Origin: an uncultured Desulfobacterium sp.
GTDB taxonomy: Bacteria > Desulfobacterota > Desulfobacteria > Desulfobacterales > Desulfobacteraceae
DNA: 7,594 bases
Reading direction: 5' to 3'
NCBI GenBank assembly: GCA_937124525.1
Contig: CAKZLA010000312.1
Coordinates: forward strand, 1 to 7,594
Every line of letters begins with the position of its first letter. The stretch's first letter is position 1. The notes under the pieces were generated by a model. The model saw nothing but the letters and a program-made list of their open reading frames with translations, made no database searches and was not told where the DNA came from. The position numbers and the translations under genes were made by a program. Below, piece after piece: positions 1 to 5,447 of the stretch.

Positions 1-156
1 ATCAGCGGGCGCATCACTGTCAGTATCGGCGGGGTAACCATCCAGCCCGATGCCACCCTGTCCATCCGGGAATTTATTGAAGCCGCAGATAAAAAAATGT
101 ATGAAGCCAAGGCCGCTGGCAGAAACCAGATCATGCACGCAAACCTGAACACCTGA
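1..156 (+). CDS. GGDEF domain protein, C-terminal end (probable diguanylate cyclase), 5' partial
   Basis: The frame is open from base 1 and stops with TGA at 154-156, giving the last 51 residues of a larger protein. It starts ISGRITVSIGG and later reads AADKKMYEAKAAGRN. The SIGG strand followed by the AD..MYeAK..GRN helix is the hallmark end of a GGDEF domain, the fold that makes cyclic di-GMP from two GTP in the cytoplasm or on the cytoplasmic face of the membrane. The GG(D/E)EF active-site loop lies upstream of the window, so activity and any sensor domain cannot be judged. The protein ends about ten residues after the domain, so GGDEF is C-terminal and no EAL domain follows. The next gene is convergent, so this gene ends its transcription unit. 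The 98-nt gap before that gene shows no convincing rho-independent terminator. Confidence 0.85.
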   Translation: MSGRITVSIGGVTIQPDATLSIREFIEAADKKMYEAKAAGRNQIMHANLNT

Positions 157-254
157 AAAAAATGGAGAGCAGATCGTCCTCTTTTCTTCCAGATCTCTTT
201 TCAAAAGCCGAAAATTTACCAGGAACGAAGCTTTATTCTTATGACATCATTGCG

Positions 255-1154
255 TTAACGGAGTCCGGCGGTAAAACGGTCAAAGTGATGCCAGAAAAAT
301 GCCAATACCTCTTCGGATTCGTTGAGAATTTCATGCCGGGCCCGGGGAACGGAGACAAAGGTTCCCCGGGGTAACTGTTTACACAGTTTTTCCTGGGCTT
401 TGCAGGAAACCACCCGGTCTTCAGCAGCAGACATGAGCAACACAGGCAAGTTAATCCGTTGGGCAACCCCTTTGGCATTCAAAACGTCAATGGAATCAAA
501 GGCAGCATTGAGCCATCCCCAGGTTACGCCTCCCAGGGCAAGATCACGATTTCTTTCAATGCAGCGGTGCTCCTGCCAGAAACCTTGGGAATCATGACTT
601 AAAGGGTTATTGGCAAACCGCACACCCTTCCTGTGATAATCCCCGTTCCCCGGAACATAAGATGTATCCCTCCGCCACCTGACCATTTGTCGGGCCAGAA
701 CTCCAGCCAGAGGACGGGGGAGGGGAGCCGTGACAATATCCACCATGGGGGATAGCAGCACGGCATTTTTTATCTCTGCACCTCGGCGGGCCATAAACCG
801 CAGGGCAATGTGTCCCCCCATGGAGTGAGCCAGAACGGTGACAGGAAGTTCCAGGGGGATTACAATCCTGTCGTAAAAAAGGGATAGATCGTCCAGGTAA
901 CATTGAAATGAATGAATGTAGCCCTTATCTCTATTTTCAAGTTCCCTCACGGAAAGCCCCTGCCCCCGCCAGTCCAGACTTATTACATGGAATCCCCTGG
1001 AGATAAGTTCTTCCACCACTGACTGATATTTTTCCATGAATTCTGACCGGCCATTCAACAACAGCAGGCATCCTTTAGGGTTTCCATGGGGGACTTGGGC
1101 CACGCCATAACGAATCAATTTATTATCCCCTGCCCTGAAATAGTCAAATTCCAT
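255..1154 (-). CDS. Alpha/beta hydrolase, lysophospholipase / monoacylglycerol lipase-like (PldB type)
   Basis: A 299-residue serine hydrolase with a complete alpha/beta-hydrolase layout. The strand-loop LNGRSEFMEKY (33-43) matches the oxyanion-side HGR-SEF-KY motif of PldB/Hydrolase_4 proteins. DWRGQGLS (61-68) follows. The nucleophile elbow AHSMGG (109-114) puts the catalytic serine at 111. The acid is probably Asp246 in AAEDRVV, and the histidine is His274 in ARHEIL. Family members hydrolyse lysophospholipids or monoacylglycerols, but the substrate cannot be read from sequence. No signal peptide is evident, so a cytoplasmic or membrane-peripheral enzyme is likely. The start is supported by a purine-rich AGAGGAAA (complement of 1162-1169) about 7 nt upstream of the ATG. 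It is transcribed alone, convergent with the GGDEF gene and divergent from the 94-residue gene. Full family length with no sign of damage. Confidence 0.88.
   Translation of the reverse strand: MEFDYFRAGDNKLIRYGVAQVPHGNPKGCLLLLNGRSEFMEKYQSVVEELISRGFHVISLDWRGQGLSVRELENRDKGYIHSFQCYLDDLSLFYDRIVIPLELPVTVLAHSMGGHIALRFMARRGAEIKNAVLLSPMVDIVTAPLPRPLAGVLARQMVRWRRDTSYVPGNGDYHRKGVRFANNPLSHDSQGFWQEHRCIERNRDLALGGVTWGWLNAAFDSIDVLNAKGVAQRINLPVLLMSAAEDRVVSCKAQEKLCKQLPRGTFVSVPRARHEILNESEEVLAFFWHHFDRFTAGLR
341..370. repeat. Perfect 10-bp inverted repeat inside the hydrolase gene
   Basis: CCCGGGGAAC at 341-350 is the exact reverse complement of GTTCCCCGGG at 361-370, with a 10-nt loop. It lies within the coding sequence of the hydrolase, about 85 nt before its stop codon, and encodes residues just before the catalytic His274. 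A stem this GC-rich can fold in the mRNA, but there is no U tract, so it is not a standard terminator. It may simply reflect codon choice. Confidence 0.6.
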
Positions 1155-1176
1155 TTTTGTATTTCCTCTTTTTTAT

Positions 1177-1206
1177 GCTATAACCCACATGGTAGGGCAG
1201 TAACAA
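1177..1206 (-). promoter_or_regulatory. Possible sigma-70-type promoter for the alpha/beta hydrolase
   Basis: On the - strand, TTGTTA (complement of 1201-1206) and TATAGC (complement of 1177-1182) are 18 nt apart, each matching the consensus at four of six positions. The predicted start would fall close to 1170, leaving a very short leader that barely holds the ribosome binding site. That tightness and the modest matches make this a weak call. The remainder of the 219-nt divergent spacer (1155-1373) shows only short dyads, for example GCCAG at 1271-1275 with CTGGC at 1295-1299. Confidence 0.25.
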
Positions 1207-1373
1207 CCTGCCACAACGAAATTCGAAACTCTCATGATTCCATACCTTTTGACGAAGTTTCATATAAACCGCCAGGGGCAGACCGCATTGGGATCTGGCC
1301 TGCCCACAACAAATATATAGACTCCAGTCATTGAACGGAGTTTCTTGTAAAAAAATAGCCCCAGGAATACAAT

Positions 1374-1658
1374 ATGAGTCAGATCAATTTAATTACCTCC
1401 CCTAAAAAACAGAAAAAAGATACCCACCAGTTCATACACAGCTACAAAGGCCTGGGTGCCTTTGGTATGGATCGGAAAACCGATGAAGAAACCATTATGT
1501 TTTACCTTCAAAAATTTTCCGAAGATACTTTTATGGCACACTTGGTGCCACTTCTTGGTGACAAAGAACTGGAAGAAATTTACGCACTCATCCACAGCTT
1601 ATTAAAACGACACATTTCCGAAGACGAATACCACGCTCTCTTTTTAAAGGATAGATAG
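1374..1658 (+). CDS. Small conserved-looking protein of unknown function (94 aa) next to YfcE phosphoesterase
   Basis: I do not recognise a named family. The product has a basic, lysine-rich N-terminus (about residues 10-15), a central FGMDRKTDEETIMFYLQKF stretch (30-48), and an acidic helical C-terminal half with LVPLLGDKELEEIY and HISEDEYHALF. The helical, charged pattern without signal peptide or membrane segment suggests a soluble cytoplasmic protein. The 'xx-FLQKFS-D-ELxEIYxxIxxLLKKHxSExEYHxLF'-like cadence resembles small proteins often annotated only as 'cytoplasmic protein' in sulfate reducers, from memory and unverified. AGGA at 1366-1369 precedes the ATG at reasonable spacing. It ends 4 nt before the phosphoesterase start, so the two are very probably co-transcribed and translationally coupled. 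This coupling is the only functional clue. Confidence 0.7.
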   Translation: MSQINLITSPKKQKKDTHQFIHSYKGLGAFGMDRKTDEETIMFYLQKFSEDTFMAHLVPLLGDKELEEIYALIHSLLKRHISEDEYHALFLKDR

Positions 1659-1662
1659 AACC

Positions 1663-2190
1663 ATGTCCAGACTTCTTATCACAGCCGATGTCCATGGCAG
1701 CTATGCCACATGGATGACTTTAAAATCCCTTCTTAAACCAGATGACATCCTGGTGGTGGCAGGAGATCTCTTTGACACCCGTTATGGCAGATGGAACTCC
1801 CAGGATTTTCAGCCCAATCATATCCGGGACAATCTGAAAACGATGAAAAACCAGCTGTATTATGTTTATGGCAATTGTGATGAGCCCTCCTTTTATCCCG
1901 ATCAGTCCCATGGACTGGAGTTTCAATTCATGGGACTGAACATTTTCCTCCACCATGGCCATAGGCATTTGAACGGAATTGCAACCAATATAAATCTCAT
2001 CATCCAGGGGCATACCCATCTGGCCTCCCTGGAAAAACGCCAGCACACATTTTTTCTCAACCCCGGCTCCCTGACCTCTCCCCGGAACGGGCTCTATACC
2101 TATGGCATTGTGAATAATAATAAGATTCAACTCATGAATATAAAAACAGAAACTGAATTAATATCATTTTCACGCCCTGTTTTTTCGTAA
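1663..2190 (+). CDS. yfcE: YfcE-family metallophosphoesterase (phosphodiesterase)
   Basis: A 175-residue calcineurin-like phosphoesterase with all metal-binding motifs in order: DVHG (Asp9, His11), GDLFD (Asp35), GNCDE (Asn71), HHGH (His98, His100) and GHTH (His117, His119), then the NPGS turn at 133-136. This is the single-domain YfcE/MJ0936 arrangement. These are cytoplasmic, typically Mn-dependent enzymes that hydrolyse phosphodiester model substrates, and the physiological substrate is generally unknown. Length is close to the E. coli protein (about 180). The ATG follows AAGGA (1647-1651), which sits inside the end of the upstream 94-residue gene, indicating translational coupling. After the stop at 2188-2190 there is only a weak 5-bp dyad (TAATT/AATTA, 2188-2203) and no clear terminator. 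The tup genes begin 292 nt further on with their own leader. Confidence 0.9.
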   Translation: MSRLLITADVHGSYATWMTLKSLLKPDDILVVAGDLFDTRYGRWNSQDFQPNHIRDNLKTMKNQLYYVYGNCDEPSFYPDQSHGLEFQFMGLNIFLHHGHRHLNGIATNINLIIQGHTHLASLEKRQHTFFLNPGSLTSPRNGLYTYGIVNNNKIQLMNIKTETELISFSRPVFS

Positions 2191-2396
2191 TTGTTGGTAA
2201 TTATAAGTTATCATCTCTCATTGTTCGTGATGAAATGCCTGTTTTCCTTGACTTCCATCCCCATTTTACATATTTTAAGGGTTCTTTTGTGTGAAGGTGC
2301 CTTTGACTGAGGTTTTGTCTCTGGGCTTCCCAAGATACCAATAACCCGGTTTGCCTTTTCCCGAGAATAGCCAAAGTCAAAATTCTATCCTAAGCC

Positions 2397-2424
2397 TTCA
2401 TACTAACCCAAACATGTTCATAAT
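2397..2424 (+). promoter_or_regulatory. Possible promoter of the tup genes
   Basis: TTCATA (2397-2402, four of six matches to the -35 consensus) and CATAAT (2419-2424, five of six matches to -10) are separated by 16 nt. The spacer contains the perfect 8-bp palindrome AACATGTT (2411-2418). A start near 2431 would place the hairpin at 2436-2457 at the very 5' end of the transcript. The rest of the spacer between yfcE and tupA (2191-2396) shows no gene, and I could not see a molybdenum- or tungsten-cofactor riboswitch consensus in it. Weak, position-based call. Confidence 0.3.
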
Positions 2425-2435
2425 TTATTTACAGT

Positions 2436-2457
2436 AATCCCGTTAACCAATGGGATT
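2436..2457 (+). promoter_or_regulatory. Leader hairpin or operator upstream of tupA
   Basis: AATCCC (2436-2441) and GGGATT (2452-2457) are exact reverse complements. As RNA the stem extends inward by a G-U and two A-U pairs to nine base pairs closed by the four-base loop AACC. It ends 13 nt before the AGGAG ribosome binding site of tupA. It could be a 5' leader stem that protects the mRNA or tunes translation, or a DNA operator for a tungsten-responsive repressor. The sequence shows the symmetry, and the role is inference. It also overlaps the ATG at 2450, which is not the real tupA start. Confidence 0.5.
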
Positions 2458-2470
2458 GCCGGATCAAAAA

Positions 2471-2475
2471 AGGAG
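2471..2475 (+). promoter_or_regulatory. Ribosome binding site that decides the tupA start
   Basis: AGGAG lies 7 nt upstream of the ATG at 2483. The in-frame ATG at 2450 has no purine-rich site before it and would put eleven polar residues in front of the signal peptide. The downstream start is therefore preferred. Confidence 0.8.
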
Positions 2476-2482
2476 TTTACAA

Positions 2483-3313
2483 ATGAAAAGAATATTATTC
2501 ACCACCCTGGCCCTCATGGTTTCCCTGCTGGTGCTCACCAGTGTCAACAGTCTGGCCGCTGAAAAATCCCTGATGATGGCCACCACCACCAGCACCGACA
2601 ATACCGGGCTTCTGGACTATCTTATCCCCCATTTCACCACAGAAACCGGTATTGAAATGAAGTGGACCGCCACAGGCACCGGAAAAGCCCTGAAGCTTGG
2701 GTCCAAATGTGATGTAGATGTACTCCTGGTCCATGCACCGGGTGCCGAAGCAAAGTTCATAGACCAGGGATTTGGTAAAGACCGAAAAGAAATCATGTAC
2801 AATGATTTTGTCATCATCGGTCCTAAAAATGATCCTGCAGGCGTAAAGGGTAAAACGGTTGACCAGGCCCTGGATACCATCCGTGATGCCGGGGCCGCCT
2901 TTGCCAGCCGTGGGGATGATTCCGGTACCAACAAAAAAGAAAAAATTCTCTGGAAACAGACGGGCAAAGCCCTTCCCGAAAAAGAAGCCTGGTACATCCA
3001 AACCGGTCAGGGCATGCTTGCCACCATCAATGTCTGTGAAGAACGAAATGCCTACACCATGACCGACCGTGGTACCTATATCAAATACCAGTCCCAGAAA
3101 GGGGGGAATGCCCCCCTCATCGTTCTGGTGGAAGGGGACTCCATTTTGCTCAACCAGTACAGTGTCCTGACCCTGAACCCGGAAAATTGCCCCAATGCCA
3201 AGTATGACCTTGCCATGGCTTTTTCCAACTGGATGGCCGGCGAAAGTGCCCAGACCCTTATTAAAAATTTCCGCCTGCTGGATAAAAAATTGTTTATCCC
3301 CAACGCAAAATAG
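2483..3313 (+). CDS. tupA: Tungstate ABC transporter, periplasmic substrate-binding protein TupA
   Basis: A 276-residue secreted binding protein. From the chosen start it has a signal peptide: MKR, a hydrophobic core from about residue 4 to 21, and a likely cleavage at 25-26 (SLA-AEK). The mature part carries the TupA signatures TTTSTDNTGLLD (34-45), RGDDSGTNKKE (143-153) and TMTDRGTY (192-199). The TTTS and RGD-SGT loops are where this family binds the oxyanion. TupA captures tungstate in the periplasm and hands it to TupB. In sulfate reducers and related anaerobes the metal is used in tungsten formate dehydrogenases and aldehyde oxidoreductases. Molybdate binders of the ModA type lack this motif set, so tungstate is favoured, though sequence alone cannot prove specificity. 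It is first in a tup operon; tupB follows after 89 nt with a stem-loop between. No damage is seen. Confidence 0.93.
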   Translation: MKRILFTTLALMVSLLVLTSVNSLAAEKSLMMATTTSTDNTGLLDYLIPHFTTETGIEMKWTATGTGKALKLGSKCDVDVLLVHAPGAEAKFIDQGFGKDRKEIMYNDFVIIGPKNDPAGVKGKTVDQALDTIRDAGAAFASRGDDSGTNKKEKILWKQTGKALPEKEAWYIQTGQGMLATINVCEERNAYTMTDRGTYIKYQSQKGGNAPLIVLVEGDSILLNQYSVLTLNPENCPNAKYDLAMAFSNWMAGESAQTLIKNFRLLDKKLFIPNAK

Positions 3314-3323
3314 ACAAGACAAA

Positions 3324-3378
3324 TTGGCATCCTTCCAAAAAATGTGCAGTATTATTCAGGCCATATAAAGGGTGCCAA
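3324..3378 (+). repeat. Intergenic stem-loop between tupA and tupB
   Basis: TTGGCATCCTT (3324-3334) pairs with AAGGGTGCCAA (3368-3378) over 11 positions, ten Watson-Crick and one G-U as RNA, around a 33-nt loop. It begins 11 nt after the tupA stop and lacks a U tract, so it is probably not a full terminator. Stem-loops in this position, after the binding-protein gene of ABC transporter operons, commonly stabilise the upstream mRNA and allow more binding protein than permease to be made. Applying that here is inference. Confidence 0.5.
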
Positions 3379-3402
3379 CGAATCTGAGGATTTCATCGGC
3401 CA

Positions 3403-4143
3403 ATGGATTTTATCATTCAAGGGTTCTTTCATGCACTTCATCTGTTGACCGCCGGAGACAGTTCCACCTGGTCGGCGGTGTCTGCAACATTGAAGGTCTC
3501 TACCCTTTCCATGCTGTTCAGTGTGGTGGCGGGTCTCCCCTGCGGCTTCTTTCTGGGGTATTTTGACTTTAGGGGGAAACGGGGGGTCAGAACCCTTCTT
3601 GATACAATGCTGGCTTTGCCCACAGTGTTCATTGGTTTGATGATCTATGCCCTGATCTCCAGCCGGGGTCCCCTGGGGGATTTCAACCTTTTGTTCACCC
3701 TGGCCGGTATTGCCATGGGTCAGTCCATTCTGGCCTTTCCCATCATCACGGCCCTCACTGCATCGGCCGTGGAAACCATTGATGCTCAGTTGAAATTGAC
3801 CTTGATTTCCCTGGGTGCCGGAAAAAAAGATATCATGCTAACCTGCATGTGGGAGGTGCGCTATGGCATTGTGGCGGCCCTGGTGACAGCCTATGGCAGG
3901 GTGATGACCGAAGTGGGTATTTCCATGATGGTGGGGGGAAATATCAAGTGGCACACCCGAACCATAACCACGGCCATTGCCCTGGAAACCGGCAAGGGAA
4001 TGTTTGCCAACGGCATTGCCCTGGGCTTCGTTACCTATGCCATCCTCAAGGCCTTGAGCGGCCGCTGGTCGGACCTGAACCCCAGCGTGGTCATCATCGC
4101 CGTGGTCTTTATCCTGAAATTCATCTTCCTGGACGCAGCCTAA
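3403..4143 (+). CDS. tupB: Tungstate ABC permease TupB (residues 1 to about 203) fused in frame to the C-terminus of an NCS2 purine permease; probable chimera
   Basis: Residues 1 to about 203 are TupB, the membrane permease of the tungstate transporter: TMLALPTVFIGLMIYAL (68-84), SSRGPLGDFNLLFT (86-99), an EAA-type coupling loop at about 136-156 (SLGAGKKDIML), and VGGNIKWHTRTITTAIALETGKG (177-199) are all standard. From about residue 204 it stops looking like TupB. GIALGFVTYAILKALSGRW and the following SDLNPSVVIIAVVFILKFIF match the end of NCS2/AzgA-type purine permeases such as YjcD/GhxP. The frame is unbroken, with about five or six hydrophobic segments. A GAGGA at 3386-3390 sits 12 nt before the ATG, a little far. 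The tupC ATPase gene expected next is missing and apt follows instead. The composite is unlikely to be a functional transporter of either kind. Confidence 0.85.
   Translation: MDFIIQGFFHALHLLTAGDSSTWSAVSATLKVSTLSMLFSVVAGLPCGFFLGYFDFRGKRGVRTLLDTMLALPTVFIGLMIYALISSRGPLGDFNLLFTLAGIAMGQSILAFPIITALTASAVETIDAQLKLTLISLGAGKKDIMLTCMWEVRYGIVAALVTAYGRVMTEVGISMMVGGNIKWHTRTITTAIALETGKGMFANGIALGFVTYAILKALSGRWSDLNPSVVIIAVVFILKFIFLDAA
4005..4030 (+). other. Junction 1: deltaproteobacterial-like to gammaproteobacterial-like sequence at the GIALGF codons
   Basis: TupB-type sequence ends at about the codons for FAN and purine-permease sequence is unmistakable from about GFVTYAILK. GIALG (4012-4026) fits both families, so the crossover lies in or beside it. 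The 11-mer CATTGCCCTGG at 4014-4024 also occurs at 3975-3985 (both encode AIAL/GIAL), so a short repeat is available at the join. Base composition and codon style change from here rightward. Confidence 0.75.
4012..4143 (+). pseudogene. C-terminal remnant of an NCS2-family purine permease
   Basis: These roughly 43 codons encode the last transmembrane helices of a xanthine/uracil/adenine-type permease: GIALGFVTYAILKALSGRW, SDLNPSVV, then the hydrophobic IIAVVFILKFIF and a short DAA tail. In YjcD/GhxP-type permeases the equivalent end also reads GIALGF-SYV..K followed by a P-VVI-AVLF-LK segment. The bulk of the gene, including the substrate-binding residues, is absent. Its position 27 nt before apt fits a purine uptake and salvage pair and is the main reason to think this tail is native to the right-hand genome. 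The 27-nt gap contains a small GCGCT/AGCGC dyad (4147-4159). Confidence 0.7.
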
Positions 4144-4170
4144 GCTGCGCTTTCAGCGCTTGGACACGCT

Positions 4171-4713
4171 ATGGACTATTTTTCAGAAAGCATCAAGAAA
4201 GCCATTCGCACCGTGCCAGACTGGCCCAAGCCAGGCGTCGCCTTCCGCGACATCACCACCGTGCTCCAGGACCGCACCGCGTTCCGCAAGCTGATTGATG
4301 CCTTCGTTCACCGCTACCACGGCCACGATATTGATGCCGTTGCCGCCGTAGATGCCCGTGGTTTTATCATCGGCTCCGCCCTGGCCTATGAGCTGAACGC
4401 CTCGCTGGTACTGATCCGCAAGAAAGGCAAGCTGCCGTTCGATACCCTGGTGGAAGACTACGAACTGGAGTACGGCACCGCCTCGGTGGAACTGCACAAG
4501 GACGCCTTCAAGCCCGGCGACAACGTGGTGCTGGTGGACGACCTGATCGCCACCGGCGGCACCATGCTGGCCGCCTCGCGGCTCATCCGCCGAATCGGCG
4601 CCGACATCGTCGAAGTGGCCGCCATGATTGACCTCCCCGATCTGGGCGGTTCTCGCAAGCTGCAGGACGAGGGGCTGAAGGTTTATACTGTTTGCTCGTT
4701 TGAGGGTGATTAG
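4171..4713 (+). CDS. apt: Adenine phosphoribosyltransferase
   Basis: A 180-residue cytoplasmic enzyme that makes AMP and pyrophosphate from adenine and PRPP (purine salvage). Landmarks: [10 protein letters not shown] (25-34), [15 protein letters not shown] (61-75), RKKGKLP (83-89), the flexible-loop region [15 protein letters not shown] (97-111), and the PRPP-binding loop [13 protein letters not shown] (119-131). It ends with YTVCSFEGD. All are standard for bacterial Apt and the length is normal. The region before the ATG has only a weak Shine-Dalgarno match (TTGGA near 4161). The purine permease remnant just upstream suggests an uptake-salvage operon. The FAH-family gene starts 9 nt after the stop with its ribosome binding site overlapping the apt end, so the two are co-transcribed. 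Codon use is GC-rich, unlike the tup genes. Confidence 0.96.
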   Translation: MDYFSESIKKAIRTVPDWPKPGVAFRDITTVLQDRTAFRKLIDAFVHRYHGHDIDAVAAVDARGFIIGSALAYELNASLVLIRKKGKLPFDTLVEDYELEYGTASVELHKDAFKPGDNVVLVDDLIATGGTMLAASRLIRRIGADIVEVAAMIDLPDLGGSRKLQDEGLKVYTVCSFEGD

Positions 4714-4722
4714 GGAGCGGCC

Positions 4723-5385
4723 ATGCCTGACTATCAGCACCACTGGAAAGATGGAACACCGGTTCACCTGCCCTTGGGCAAAATTGTCTGCATCGGACGC
4801 AACTACGCGGAACATGCGCGGGAGCTGAACAATCCGGTGCCGGATGAGCCCCTGCTGTTTATCAAACCGGCAACCTCCGCGGTGCACATCACCCGCCCCC
4901 TGGACTTCCCACGCAACCAGGGCGCGGTTCATTTTGAAACCGAGCTGGCCGTGCTGATCGGCCGCCCGCTGACCAATGCGTCGGCCAGCGACGCCGAAGC
5001 CGCTATTCTCGGCTACGGGCTGGCGCTGGATCTGACGCTGCGGGACGTGCAATCCCGGCTCAAGGAGAAAGGCCAGCCCTGGGAACGCGCCAAGGCCTTT
5101 GATGGTGCCTGCCCACTGTCGCCCTTCGTGTGTATCGACCGTCTCCGCCGAGACCATCTCACCTTTACCCTCGACATCAACCGCGAACGCCAGCAAACCG
5201 GTGATACCCGGGATATGCTGAACCCGATCGTGCCATTGATCGCCCACATGAGCACCCAATTCACCCTGATGCCCGGCGATGTGGTTCTTACCGGTACACC
5301 AAAAGGCGTTGGCCCCCTGGAATCCGGCCAGATATTGTCTCTGGAACTGGAAGACGCCTTGTTTGTGGAGACCACCGTGCTCTAG
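4723..5385 (+). CDS. Fumarylacetoacetate hydrolase family protein (YcgM/FAHD1-like)
   Basis: A 220-residue single-domain FAH protein. It shows GKIVCIGRNYAEHA (19-32), FIKPATS (46-52), the metal-binding HFETELAV (70-77; Glu72 and Glu74), LDLTLRDVQ with Asp103 as third ligand (102-110), KAFDGACP (124-131) and the C-terminal MPGDVVLTGTPKGVGPL (183-199). This ligand spacing matches the FAHD1/YcgM group, whose members cleave acylpyruvates or decarboxylate oxaloacetate using Mg or Mn in the cytoplasm. The exact substrate here is not determinable. Family length is complete. AGGGAG (4712-4717), overlapping the apt stop codon, supports the ATG and implies coupling to apt, though there is no obvious metabolic link. 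A long open antisense frame across apt and this gene is a shadow of GC-rich codons. Confidence 0.9.
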   Translation: MPDYQHHWKDGTPVHLPLGKIVCIGRNYAEHARELNNPVPDEPLLFIKPATSAVHITRPLDFPRNQGAVHFETELAVLIGRPLTNASASDAEAAILGYGLALDLTLRDVQSRLKEKGQPWERAKAFDGACPLSPFVCIDRLRRDHLTFTLDINRERQQTGDTRDMLNPIVPLIAHMSTQFTLMPGDVVLTGTPKGVGPLESGQILSLELEDALFVETTVL

Positions 5386-5447
5386 GCTGGGCATGGGACA
5401 TTGCGATCCTCCTCAGGTCCATCGGCTCTTCAGGACGTATAACAGGC

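Noticed and set aside
157..254. Terminator between the convergent GGDEF and hydrolase genes
   Set aside because: Only a four-pair stem (AGAG/CTCT) before a short T run was visible, too weak to support.
1289..1319. Promoter TTGGGA / TATATA for the 94-residue gene
   Set aside because: The spacing is 19 nt and the matches are poor, so I do not list it as a feature.
1086..1334. An 82-codon + frame across the start of the hydrolase and the divergent spacer
   Set aside because: It overlaps the hydrolase start and has no convincing ribosome binding site or domain. The spacer is better read as regulatory.
2191..2435. Molybdenum/tungsten cofactor riboswitch upstream of tupA
   Set aside because: I could not trace the conserved helices and sequence blocks of that RNA class. 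Only short unrelated dyads such as TTTGACT/AGTCAAA are present.
2495..3322. A 275-codon antisense frame opposite tupA
   Set aside because: It mirrors tupA codons and is rich in Gly and Phe with no motif; tupA has a signal peptide, ribosome binding site and family signatures.
4183..5394. A 403-codon open frame on the - strand opposite apt and the FAH-family gene
   Set aside because: Both + strand genes are unmistakable full-length enzymes. The antisense frame has low-complexity composition typical of a GC-rich shadow and no recognisable domain.
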